Source: Ornithodoros turicata (taxonomy: Eukaryota > Arthropoda > Arachnida > Ixodida > Argasidae). Taken from it: 64,000 bases of DNA. Position numbers and translations under genes: made by a program. Below, in pieces: positions 41,836-52,557 of this stretch. Under the pieces are notes generated by a model, which was given only the letters and a program-made list of their open reading frames with translations, was not told where the DNA came from and ran no database searches. The stretch is taken from assembly GCF_037126465.1 (NCBI RefSeq), contig NC_088201.1, forward strand, positions 3,477,001 to 3,541,000. The letters run 5' to 3'. Positions within the stretch are counted from its first letter, which is position 1. Each line of letters begins with the position of its first letter.

Positions 41836-42280
41836 TAGGGCTCAAAACAGCAGTGACCACCAGACCAGGTCACACTGTGCTGCTGCTGTGCACCTAGGAA
41901 TGGCCTGAACGAAGCGGTCTCTGAGGTCAACAGACTAGACGATTTCAGAAATTGCATGGATGGCCCACCAGAGAGCGCCGTGTTGCGAATGCCCCACTGC
42001 ACCTTGGGATTTAGTTTTCATGAGTCAGACAGAAGAAGAGCGCAAACGGTTTCGGTTTTCCCTCCTTCCTTCGAGCAACAGGCAGGCAAGCACGAATGCA
42101 AACCATTTCCCACGACGCATTGCGCGATGCGCGTGACTTGGGCGACGGAGGGCCCCCGTGCGGAGCACAAGGGCAATATCTGAAATCGCCTATTGGCCAC
42201 AACTCTGCATTACACATTAGAGCAGTTTGGTACACTAGAGTTTACACGTAACAAAGTTCGCTCACAAACCTGGATGGCCC

Positions 42281-42677
42281 TAGAGTCACTAAATAAGCTA
42301 CGCTTGAGAGTACCGACACCAAGAGCGAGCATGCGCCATCTTGTTTCCGCGCCACGCTTCCCACGCGAACGATGCCATCTATCGTGCGTGGGTGAAATGT
42401 TCCTTTCGTTTACAAGCAGCAGTTGACGGCCTCGAGCTCACCTCGACATCTTCGGGACACTCTGGTGTACAATACACCAGAGCCGTTTCTGCAATACACT
42501 GATTATCGCGCAGGAATCATACACGCTTCTCTACGCGACAGCGAGCATTATGTTAGTAGTCTTTGGTCCTCAAATGGGGGATGATACCTGCGTGATGCGG
42601 AAACAAGATGGCGCCCCTACTCTCCCTCGGACCTCAGTGTCGCTACTCTGAAGCGAAGCTTAATTTAGCGACTCTTA
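42281..42677. mobile_element. TIR element just 3' of RPL26
   Basis: TAGAGTCACTAAATAAGCTA and the inverse TTAATTTAGCGACTCTTA, continuing inward through CGACACCAAG/CAGTGTCGCTACTCTGAAGC. It contains two mirrored CAAGATGGCG words. It ends 86 bases before the RPL26 polyadenylation signal. Confidence 0.75.
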
Positions 42678-42762
42678 GATTGCCCAAACAAATTACAAAA
42701 CCAAGCCTCAACATGCTCTGGCTGGCGTAACAGACTCCAGAAAGAGACCTAGGTGACACACA

Positions 42763-42768
42763 TTTATT
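42763..42768 (-). terminator. RPL26: RPL26 polyadenylation signal AATAAA
   Basis: AATAAA on the minus strand starts 13 bases after the RPL26 stop codon, consistent with the very short 3' UTRs of ribosomal protein mRNAs. Confidence 0.85.
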
Positions 42769-42780
42769 CTCTCCTCCAAC

Positions 42781-43050
42781 TCATGCCTCCATGGCAACAC
42801 TCTCCTCCGTGTGCTTGCCCTTTCCCTTGTCCTTGAGTTGGCGGCCCTTGGCCCTCCTCTCGAGGATCTTCTTGCGATCCTTGTCCATCTTGAGCTTCAC
42901 AATGACCACCTTGGATGGGTGAATGCCCACGTAGACGGAGGCGCCGTTTGCCTTCTCACGCTGAATGCGCTCAATGTACACCACAAACTTCTTACGGTAC
43001 ACCTGTACCACTTTGCCCACCTGCTGGCCTTTGTGGTGACCCCGGACGAC
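42781..43050 (-). CDS. RPL26: RPL26 coding exon 2
   Basis: Acceptor TCTTTCGCAG at 43051, KOW motif through carboxy terminus, TGA at 42781-42783. Confidence 0.97.
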   Translation of the reverse strand, partial: VVRGHHKGQQVGKVVQVYRKKFVVYIERIQREKANGASVYVGIHPSKVVIVKLKMDKDRKKILERRAKGRQLKDKGKGKHTEESVAMEA

Positions 43051-46000
43051 CTGCGAAAGACGCACCATCATTGGAACATTGCTATGCCTAGGTTGTGTTA
43101 CCGGCCCTCAAGGAACTGGCTGTGTGATCACACAACCAAGTACAACCTTTGCATGGATAATTTGAGAAATTGTCCGAATTTTCGAGGATGTCTGTTGACT
43201 TTTTATGGTAATATCGTTAGGGTTAGGACAGGTTCTATGTGTGCCACTGATACAGGAATCGTTATTAGAGAAACAATTAGAAAATATCAACGCAAAATAA
43301 CCGCTGGTGACAGCCTTCGTGGGTTTGCCACAATGCTCAGAAAAAACACTTTCTGGGAACATTGGCTTACTACAACTTAATACGCAAACTTCACATCAAT
43401 AATCGATAAGAGCTGAGAGAACTGAACAGATGCATGGTGAACATGCAGATGCTGATAAGTACACGTGCAGACAAGCTCAATGTTTCAAATGAGTTGCCAG
43501 ACGACATGCGTGAAGAAATGCTATCAGGGAGTACTGCAATCACTTTATAAGCTTGGTTGACACAGACGTTTCAATGGTTAAACAAGCCTCACGCTGGTGG
43601 AACTTCGCACAAACACACAAAACTTTAACCTACCGCCATTGCTATCAGTAAACCGGAAAATACGCGTGTGCAAGATGTATCTGCGCCTTTAAATTTGAAT
43701 ACTTTCATAGTCGTTACAAGCAGACAAAAGCAAATCAGACCTCCCAAGAGGCCTGCAATGCACGTTTTCACGTCAAAAACAGGTGGGAAGAGGCCCTCGG
43801 CACACCGGTTTGGAAACGGTGCACCAAGAACTACTGGCAACGTGGTGCATCCCTAGACTGTGCCAGTATCAGATGCACACGAAGCCAGTCCACATGCAGT
43901 CTCATAGGTGAAGACATTTATACGGAATGGTACTAAAGCTGTGGCACAGTTGAACAATGACACTAATGACAAAATACTGCCAGAATTTAAGGGCGTCCAA
44001 GGACAGTCCCAAAGTCAAGGGCACCTAAGGCCTTGAAATATGGACTTCCAAGACACTCTTCAAACCTGTGCTTGCTATAAAATATAACGTGCAGCAAATG
44101 AGATAAAATGGAACATTTCCAGAACACGGCACCTATCAGCAAATGAACTCAGTCACCCCATTGTATGATTAGGCAGCTGTCGAAAGACTACCCATCCATA
44201 GGAAGATCTACTGCCCAAAATTCCTACATCTTTAAGCTGCATGCTGACGATGTTTTCTCATTTAGGGCCCCCACAATCAACGAGTCAATGCCAACATCTG
44301 CACGTACTTATCTAATGTATCGACGCTCACAAATATTCAAGGATCGTATCAAGGACAGCTTCTGACTGGAATAACCTTGCAAACTCTATAGGCAACGTGC
44401 ACTTCGCTAGAGGCACCACTAGCTATTGTGCAACAGCACCCCTCGCGGAAAGCACGCGCACAGTCACGATGCAGTGTGTTCTGTGTTTACCCTTTGGTAT
44501 GGCTGAAATCTTCTATGCCGATACATAGTTTTGGCCTGCGTGTGTTAACACACCAAGTAATAACTGGTAAATTTGGGTGGAGGTGGGGTCTGCAGCACGG
44601 CTAGCTACATGCTGTACACTGCAGCAAGGCGTAGGACTGCGAACAATTCTGAACACCTGGGTCGCTCAGAGCTGAGCTACAGAGACCGGCAGTGTACGAA
44701 ATGGTAATCCATATCGTGCAGCACATTGGGCATTTGTCATGCTAACAGCTCCTATTCCCTACACTAAGACCAAACAAAAATATTGCTTTAGCACAGGGCT
44801 AAGCAAATTGATGGGCACGGAACACACGTGAAATATGTCAGTATTATGTATATTTACGCGTTATTTATACACGTATTACTCGAGATATACCTTACGCCAG
44901 TTCCACTAAACTGAGGCGTCCGAGTAAGAAAGGTGGCATAACTAATACGGCGTATTACGATTGACTCCATGTATGCACGTATCCCCGAAAACGTCACTGA
45001 GAATCGCGTCGCCTTTTCGCACATGCTTCAGGAAGCCAGAGTTCACAGTGATGTAGAAATACGTAGCCCGACCACCATACTCTTTCGAAAGGAATGGTAA
45101 CGTGCCACCAGTCCTAGGAAAAGTATGGAGCTCACGTATTAAAAAGAATGGACATTTCCGTAAAAATCCGTAGATACAGATAAGAGCAGAAACGTATAAT
45201 CTGCTTAATGAACATTGTTTTTGGGCGAGGATTTTGTGTATTTCATCGTCTGACACATTCTGTTTCGCATTTTGCATTGAAACAACGGAAATATGTGATG
45301 GCAAAAGTTATTGTGGAGCTGCACAGAATGGCTTTACTCTACCGGGTTCGAATCCTGGCGCCGACTGTGCTGTCTGGGGAGAACAGAGCAACGACGGCAA
45401 TTATTTTTTAACTCACACAATATGAAGCAAACATTAAATTAAAAATTAGTTTTTTTTTTCACCAGAGATTTGCACATTGTGAATTTGGCTTCTCTTCCCA
45501 ACTTTCGTTAACGTTTGTCCAAAAATCTGAAAACATAGCGAAGACACACGCTAGTTAAGAAAGGACTATAAGGCAAGGCTGCCCCATATCCCCTATACTC
45601 TTCAACCTATACATCGCCGAACTAGAAGAAAGACTCAAGACGTGTGGCATGGGAATAAAACTAAACTATCGAGAAAATGGGATACAACAGGCGCTGACAA
45701 TCCCCGGACTTTTATACGCAGACGACCTTGTGCTGATTTCGGAAGAAAAGAGAGTTACGAGAGACGCTAAATCAATGCGGAAAATCATTACAAAATTACA
45801 AGAGGTCTGCACCGAGTGGGGATGAAAAGGACGCCGGACTAGAACTCACTGTTATGGGTACAGCCATACCATACCAGGAAACGTACACCTACCTCGGCAT
45901 CGACATAGCAACTACCGTATTTTCACGCGTATTAGCCGCGGCGTATGCGTGATTTATTTTTTTCGCGGACGCTCTGCGGCTTATCTGGTGACTATTTTTC

Positions 46001-49000
46001 CCTGGTACTTTCCACATACCATGGGTTAAACGAAAGGGCCGACAGTGCCTCATGTTTTTCGGAACAGGACCGCCCTGCCAGTGCACGAACAATACCGAAC
46101 AGGGGCGGGTCCACTCCACATTCGAGTGGACTAACCCGTCAATCCACGAAAAACACGCAACAAGGGCAGAATCCAATCTTAGTAGAACACTAGAACTGAC
46201 CTCCTTTCTTATACATCATGCCGACACCGGAATGTGGACAGGGTTTATGGCCTTCCCCACGGTCTCCTTTGTCGGCAGACCCACAGGAAGGGCTCAATAC
46301 ATCCGTCATCGGGATAAAACGTGGTCAGCTAAGCGTCAGTTCTCATTTGACGAGAGCAGCAGCATTCGTGGACACGGGCACGGCAGTTAGAGGTGAGGCA
46401 TGGCTCAAACGCTGAGGCACAGCCACGACAGCGGCTTCAAACTAAAAGTCGTCGACTTCGCGGACAAGTACGGGAACAGGGCAGCTGGCAGGGAGTACGG
46501 CGCTGACGAGCGTTGAGCGTCTCTGTTGATTTTGTATGTGCATCACTGGTTTAGCGCACAAAGCAGTCGCGTCGTATTACCTGCGGCTTATCTGCGGTGC
46601 GGCTAATACACGTGAAAATACGGTACACAGAACAGCCTCCAAGATTACGAGAAAAAAATATGAGGAAAAGCACAGCAGGCAATCGGGTACCTGAACAGTG
46701 GTAAGCTATGGAAAACAGTGGTAGTCCCCACAATTACGTATGCCAATGGAGCAGTTCTGCATATACTCAAACACAAGAGAATTTCTAGAGTGCAAACAAG
46801 GAGAGATAGGAAGAATGGCCCTAAGAGGCCACAGAGCCGTACCGAACGAAATAGTAATGGGTGACCTAGGAATCTCCACTTTCGAAGACAGAGAAGCATA
46901 TAGCAAAGTAACGTATGAAAGCCGGTTAATAGATATGGAAGAACAAAGATGGCCACAAGAACAATACACAAGATTACAATTCTGATGGGAACGCCGACTA
47001 GATGGAATCCGAGAACTCGGAAATTGGAAGAAAAACACATAGCATACCGGTCATGCTTATAGAACGCCCTGCACCAAAATTATCGGACAAAGAAATGCGG
47101 GACCGAACTGCGGCAGTGGAGACTGAGGCTTGGAGAAGGCGAATGGAAGAAAAACCAGCACTCGAGACGTACAGAAAGGGGGAAGACTACAATAGCAAAG
47201 GTAATCGGGCTGTACGATAATTCCCGAGAAAGTGGCCGTCTGTTCGAGGCAAGAGGAGGGGTTCTACGAACGAGAGAATGGCGGAGCAAGTTCCAGGACA
47301 TAGATAAGCACTGCCAGCTGTGTAAGGAAGGGAATCGTAGAAAACGCACGACATGCGATACTGGAGTGCGCGGTTAGGGTTGCCACCAGGCCGGTAGTAT
47401 ACCGGCACGGCCGGTTATTTGCGCTCTCTGCCGGTAGGAAGGTAATACCGGCCGCCTTTTGCCGGTATCAAGACCTTTCATAGGGGCTTTTGCCTTCAAC
47501 ATTTGACTACAGCTTGAATAAATCTGGAGCAGAGACCCAACTCCGCAGTCACCAGTTGTCTTCTTAGTTATTCATTATTATTCGTTGTTATTATTATCAC
47601 TGTTATTCATTAAGTCTTGTGTTCGGAGGGGACAAGAGCAATGGTTGTGCAAAGCTGTTGGTGGTTGTGTCGAGCCAGCTACAACGTTCCTCGCCCACAA
47701 GCCTTTTCGTCCTTTCCCTCTATTCTACATCCTCTCCCTCAGCCGGTATTTTTCAACCCTATGCGCGGTATGGCAACCCTATGCGCGGTCCCAGGTGGAA
47801 AAAGCCCTCAGTTTTACGACGGCCAACAGAGAAGACACAGAGGAGGCAACAACCAAACGCCGATTGAAACAAGGGTCGGTAGAAAACTGAGAGGAGCATA
47901 GCAGACAGAAACGGAGGAATACAGGCGACGCAAAAGCGGACGATACAACGGGACCCCTCATCCCAAGAGAAAAGACTGACGCGACATCAGCACCACCAGC
48001 GGGGATAGAGTTGAAAGGACACGTCTACTACTGCAACCAATTAATGACGGAAGAGGAACGAAGCAAAGAATATCCGGCACGTCCGCACATTTAAAGCTGG
48101 ACCCTCGTTCCAAAGGGCCCCACCAGGGGTGCCCCTACACTCCATCCATCCAGCTGGTGCACGAAATCCACGATGGAATAAGCTCGAGCATGGGAACATA
48201 CACAATGATATCTCGTTGTGTATGTTCGTGTACTTGGTGTAGCCTATGCTCAGGCTTGTTTCACTATGGGAACAAAAAAAAAAAATCTGTAGATGTGGCA
48301 ACACTGGCTTCAGCAAAGTGGAAAGGAAAACGCACAAGTGGAATCCACATCAGGAAAGGACTAAGGCAGGGATGCCCAATGTCACCCACACTTTTCAACA
48401 TATATACATAGCAGAGCTAGAAGAAGGCCTCGTAAGATCTGGTATGGGCGTACACCTAAAGTATTGGCAAAATGGAAAGCAGCACCAGCTAACAATCCCA
48501 GGACTACTATACGCAGATGACATCCTCCTTTTATCGGAACGTGAAAGAGGAACTACAGGTAATGCTCAACCACTGTGGGGAATTCGCATCAGAAAGAGGG
48601 GCCAAGTTTAACAGCACGATATCTGCAATCGTGCACCTGAACACGCTCCTGGAGGACACAGAACTTACGACCCAAGGATCCGTCATACCCCACCAAGACA
48701 TGTATACCTTTCTAGGGGTTACCATAGAGGGAATGCAAACTGGGTACACAAAATACGAGGAAAAGATACGAGCAAAGGTGCAGGGAGCATTGGGATACTT
48801 AAATAGAGTGGCACGACGGAGCTACAACTATACGCAAGTAGTGCGAGAGCTTCGGAAAATGGTGGTAGTCCCGGGACTGACATACAGTCAGACCTCGTTT
48901 TATGAACCCTCGATATACGAATTCCCTCAACTTACGAACGGCTCCACAGGGAACCAAACTTTTTCTGTGTATTTTGACCTCGTTTTACGAACCCTCGATA

Positions 49001-51611
49001 TCCGAACTATGAACGGATTATTAGGGAACGGACCCAAAGTAGCCAAGGCATTCTGACCTCGATATACGAACGGGCGTTATGAACGTACAGAGGACAGCCC
49101 AATGGACCGGAGGATAATGAAAGTTCCTCAGTACATGCTGCCAAGGTCAAACATACAATGTCCCAACGCCACTAGGTTCCACAAACATGATTCACCATTT
49201 CCTGAAGGAATAATTCCGGCGTTTACAGCCGAACGGTTGTGAGTTTGGACCAGGTCTCCGAGATGGAAACATCTTGCCATTCCAAAAGAAGGCGTTCAGT
49301 CCTGACAGCCGGTGACAAGCGTGATATTTGCCGTTGGAAACAGTCTCATCCGCGCGCGGTACGGTACTTTGAGGACCGGGTGGATGAGTCAAGTGTCAGA
49401 CTTCTGTCATCTCTTCTAAACAGGATAGACCCTGCCGAAAGTATGGTGCAAAGCACAACTACGCAGTATTTTCAATATTAAAACTTATTCAAATCAATTT
49501 CCCGTGGTTTTGTGAGGTATTTGTGCACTGCACACCTCGGACCTCGATTTACGAATACCTCGATTTACGAACGATTTTCTGAGAAACGAAGGGTGTTCGT
49601 AAAGCGAGGTTTGACTGTATATGCCAATGGAGTCCTATGTTACCCTGCTGCCACGAGAGAGTTCCTGGAACGTAAACAAAGGGAAATGGGTCGTGTGGCC
49701 CTTAGAGGTCACAAACGTACACCCAACGATCTAGGACTCTCTTCCTTCGAAGCCAGGGAGGCTTTCGGCAAAATCTATGAGTGTAGATTCATCATAGACA
49801 TGGCCGACCACACGTGGCCGCACATAGTCTACAATTCTAATGGGAATTCCTACAAAATGGATTCTTCGAACGAGAAAACTTGCGACAAAAATACCAGGTA
49901 CCCATCATGCTAATAGGCCGGACCTCACCTAAGCCAACCAAAAAGGAATTGCATCAACAAATCCGAAACATGGAAACAACGGATGGAAAACAAATCTGCG
50001 TTACAAGTATACAGGGAGGGGAAAACAAGCATAGAAAGTGTTGCGCAGCTATATGACAATTCTATAGAGAGCGATTCTGCTGTTCCGAGGCGGGGAGCGG
50101 AATGCTGCGGACGAGAGAGCTCAGAAGCAAATTTGAGCAACTTGATCGAAGCTGAACATGAGAGAACTGATGTACTGAGGCTGGAACAACATAGAAGGAA
50201 CAATGCTGTTCCAGCCTCAGTACATCAGTTCGCTCATGTTCAACATTTGCCGCTTGCGTCGATCCCTGTCGTATGAATGTCTGTATGAGTGTGCAAAAAT
50301 GTAAGAGTGAAAGGAGGATGAGTGAGAGAGACTGACTGGTTTGTCTCTTCAGATGACGCACCCTGGAAGTCGCTGAGAAGGCGTGTTAGCTTAGCTCAAT
50401 TGGTAGAGCCCTGGACCGGTAATCCAGAAGATGTGGGTTCGAGTCCTACAGCTGGCTAACCTTTTCAGTGACTTTCATCTTTCATCGTTGATCAAAGCTG
50501 CCGACTGTGCAAGAGTGGACAATCCGAATCTACAGCTCATGTAATTCTGGAATGTGCTGCTCTGGGGGCGCACAGGTCATGCTCTCTACAAGAAGCCCTG
50601 GGGTTCCGGGAGGATAAGAGCTCGGATGTAGGACTCCGAATAACTAAGGACCGGTTGAGGCAATGGACTACAAAAAACAAAGAGCAAAGGTGAGGGAAAT
50701 TACAGCCCATCGCGCCGACAACAGAACAACCCAACCGGAAAAGATAGAGGACGAACAGGAGCGCCGCCTGTTTTTGCGGCTGTCACAGCTTGCCTCGACC
50801 CAAGTCCTCTTACTGGGCACAGTTCCGCGACGTTTCGTCGAATCGGTGGCTGCCGCCTTTTTCTTGCTGCAACGTGTGAAATGCATAAAAGGCTCTCCTG
50901 ACCTAACCTTGGTCAGGCGTCGATGAAATGGGCGGACACCGAATAGGGTAACTGTCCTTTTTGGCGACGCTTTATCATCGATATGGAGCATACTTGCAAG
51001 ATGGGCCTGTTTTTACTCCCAGAGTTCATTTATAGACAATTATCGCTCCGAAAATTGCGATTCAGCGCAGACAGCTGTGAGAAACTATCTAAGGCTTACA
51101 TTTCTATTCAATGGGGCTCAGTGCACTTTGCACGAGAGCAGCACCTGTCGTGCACTTCGTTTACAGTCCTTTATGCTGCCTCCTGCACGTTTTCGCGAAT
51201 CGAAGACAGCTAGTGCTAGCCAGCACCAAGAACACGTGAGGAAGAATCTTGCATACAAGGTGATGTGCACTGCACGTCTTTCTCATGGTCAGACGCTAAT
51301 GAAAGAGCAGCAGTACACATCAGCAGAAAAAGAAAAAAAAAAAACAGAAAGGCGAAGAGTCTAAACTCAAAAGTATTTCAATTATAAATCCTCGATGCAC
51401 CCCAAACATCGAAATAAGCTCGTTTTCTCATCTGACTTACCTGAACCTCGTCATCTTTTCTGATTGGCATACTCCGCACGTTATACTTCTGCCTGAGGTC
51501 TTTGGACAAGGGTGAGCTCATGATCTTCCTGCGAATGTGTGATGGGGCATTGAAATGCCTCTTGCGGTTCTTCCTTCGCGATGAGGACACATGGACGTTA
51601 AATTTCGCCAT
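42781..51611 (-). CDS. RPL26: Ribosomal protein L26 (uL24)
   Basis: Component of the 60S ribosomal subunit near the exit tunnel. Two coding exons: 51441-51611 (57 codons) and 42781-43050 (89 codons plus TGA), joined in phase 0 to give 146 residues (human 145). Exon 1 begins MAKFN and holds [20 protein letters not shown], then [19 protein letters not shown]. Exon 2 begins [20 protein letters not shown] (KOW motif) and holds [20 protein letters not shown] and [19 protein letters not shown]. It ends in a charged tail ESVAMEA. The tail diverges, as usual in this family. Splice sites are GTAAGT and TTTCGCAG. A non-coding first exon with a TOP-like start is at about 51941-51971. The 8.4 kb coding intron is filled with nested transposons. 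Confidence 0.97.
45915..46623. mobile_element. pogo/Tigger-like element inside LINE copy B
   Basis: 709 bases, ends CCGTATTTTCACGCGTATTA and TAATACACGTGAAAATACGG, continuing inward to GCCGC/GCGGC, TA duplicated on both sides. Inside at about 46400-46515 a frame reads [20 protein letters not shown] and AAGREYG, the start of a helix-turn-helix as found in pogo-type transposases. The rest of the transposase is missing. Confidence 0.88.
47375..47781. mobile_element. hAT-like element 'TAGGGTTGCCACC', copy 1
   Basis: Left TAGGGTTGCCACC, right end GGCAACCCTA. The 8-base duplication TGCGCGGT occurs at 47367-47374 and 47782-47789, and a third time at 47762-47769. The interior (ACCGGCACGGCCGGTTATTT, GCCGGTA-rich block) is shared with 62823-63257 in inverse orientation. 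Confidence 0.88.
48895..49617 (+). mobile_element. Tigger/pogo-like element inside LINE copy C
   Basis: Ends CAGTCAGACCTCG and CGAGGTTTGACTG, flanked by TA (48893-48894 and 49618-49619). Exact removal restores [12 protein letters not shown] in the LINE. Its interior carries the frame 49239-49481 described separately. Confidence 0.92.
49239..49481 (+). pseudogene. Internally deleted Tigger-type transposase frame
   Basis: 80 codons. The start reads [20 protein letters not shown], the CENP-B-type amino-terminal helix-turn-helix of Tigger/pogo transposases. The end [12 protein letters not shown] resembles the usual carboxy terminus (TTITDFF-like). The DDE catalytic region between is absent, so the two termini are fused in one uninterrupted frame. 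Confidence 0.65.
50155..50487 (+). repeat. Composite tRNA-derived SINE in LINE copy C
   Basis: 333 bases flanked by a 13-base duplication TTGATCRAAGCTG (50142-50154 and 50488-50500; one difference). The first 87 bases form a palindrome (ACATGAGAGAACTGATGTAC...CAGTACATCAGTTCGCTCATGT). The 73-base cloverleaf is at 50385-50457 and the tail CTTTTCAGTGACTTTCATC closes it. Confidence 0.88.
51441..51611 (-). CDS. RPL26: RPL26 coding exon 1
   Basis: ATG at 51609-51611, 57 codons to DDEVQ at donor GTAAGT. A 5' UTR acceptor TTTTTCTTTCAG lies 14 bases upstream of the ATG (exon starts at 51624). Confidence 0.97.
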
Positions 51612-51940
51612 GTCTGTCTATATCCTGAAAGAAAAACGTAGTCCACTGTAAGCCTGACACGTTCTAGAGCACGAGATCGATATGCAATTAGAAACACAGG
51701 GTAAGGAAGTTAGCGATCGCATTTTCTGTGAACTTTGCAATCACAACATGGCTCCAAGAGCTCACCGGGTGAAACTATCAGTCGAGTTTTCGCACAAATA
51801 TCTCACATACAAACAAAATATCTACATCTACCTGTGCTCGATTAAATATTAAACTCTAGCAGTGATACCTGAGACTAAAATTCAGATTGAAAATAAGTGA
51901 TTAGTTCGGATATAGCTATGACAACCCAAAACCAACTTAC

Positions 51941-51971
51941 CACACAACGCGTAATGTCAGAAAGGAAAGGG
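51941..51971 (-). promoter_or_regulatory. RPL26: RPL26 non-coding first exon with TOP motif
   Basis: On the minus strand CCCTTTCCTTTCTGAC, a terminal oligopyrimidine tract typical of ribosomal-protein transcription starts, is followed within about 30 bases by a consensus donor, GTGTG then GTAAGTTGG (51940 down). It splices to the acceptor at 51625. The exact start base is inferred. Confidence 0.7.
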
Positions 51972-52200
51972 ATGGCGTAGCCTCAAACCGGAAACACTCA
52001 GTTGTTTCCTGAACACAATCAGTATATTTTATGTATTTCTTTTTTCAAGTACTCAACAGATAAAGCAACTACTAAAATTGCTACGCTATACTGAATTCCA
52101 ATTAGATGATATTACAGTCATTACTAAATCCGCCAAGTTCGAGGAGGTCGAGAGTGCAATTAACCTTCCGCGAGTTGTGTTCTGTGGTTGATGTGATCAT
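51972..52200. promoter_or_regulatory. Probable shared divergent promoter of RPL26 and YKT6
   Basis: The TOP start of RPL26 (minus) and the 5' UTR exon of YKT6 (plus, ending at donor GTAAGT 52228) are separated by no more than about 200 bases. No TATA box stands out. Confidence 0.55.
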
Positions 52201-52450
52201 ACTTGAGCTTTCCTATTTACGCTTATTGTAAGTAACACAATTTCAGTATTTGCGCTTTATCGTGTAAAGAAAATTGCGGAAACTGGTTTAGAAAATGTTA
52301 TTTTCTTTGCTATCGGATAAATGATGGAGTAGTTAGCAGTACAGCTGTCAGCTACGTGATGACTATATGGATACTGATGTTACGTCGTTGAGTACCTAAA
52401 AAATTCTCGCTTATGTTTCAGAAACTTGGGCGAACCTGCGCACAGTTATA

Positions 52451-52557
52451 ATGGTAAAGTTATTCTACATAGCAGTGCTATATAAGCACCCAACAAAAGG
52501 ATCAACTCTGAAATCTGCGAGTGAGCTGTCATCGTTTGGGTACTTTCAAAGAGCTAG
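52451..52557 (+). CDS. YKT6: YKT6 coding exon 1 (longin start)
   Basis: ATG at 52451, 35 codons plus AG, donor GTGTGT. Reading through the intron gives an open but unrelated sequence, so the donor is set by the join QRA-SVLEFLKF. The exon begins in the 5' UTR after TTATGTTTCAG (52421). Confidence 0.9.

Larger units (their letters stand above)
45545..47900 (+). mobile_element. Second LINE family, copy B, split by pogo-like and hAT-like elements
   Basis: RT pieces [19 protein letters not shown] and [18 protein letters not shown] (45570-45745), then [10 protein letters not shown] at the insertion of a pogo-like element (45915-46623). The downstream part at 46720-47340 resembles copy C ([41 protein letters not shown]). 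A hAT-like element (47375-47781) cuts the zinc-knuckle region. Many frame breaks. Confidence 0.75.
48250..50760 (+). mobile_element. Second LINE family, copy C, split by a Tigger-like element and a SINE
   Basis: RT begins [13 protein letters not shown] near 48360; [17 protein letters not shown] at 48490-48540; then VVVPGLTY at the Tigger-like insertion. It resumes [20 protein letters not shown] and [20 protein letters not shown]. After the SINE insertion the zinc-knuckle reads [21 protein letters not shown] frameshift separates the RT blocks near 48410. Confidence 0.8.
43051..51440. other. RPL26 coding intron, 8.4 kb
   Basis: 43051-45540 shows no family I can name. An isolated B-box-like SINE fragment (GGGTTCGAATCCTGGCGCC) lies near 45343. 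45545-50760 holds two LINE copies with four later insertions. 50770-51360 is unassigned with an A-tract. Confidence 0.75.

Noticed and set aside
42811..43380. 189-codon plus-strand frame
   Set aside because: Antisense to RPL26 coding exon 2, then runs into intron; no domain.
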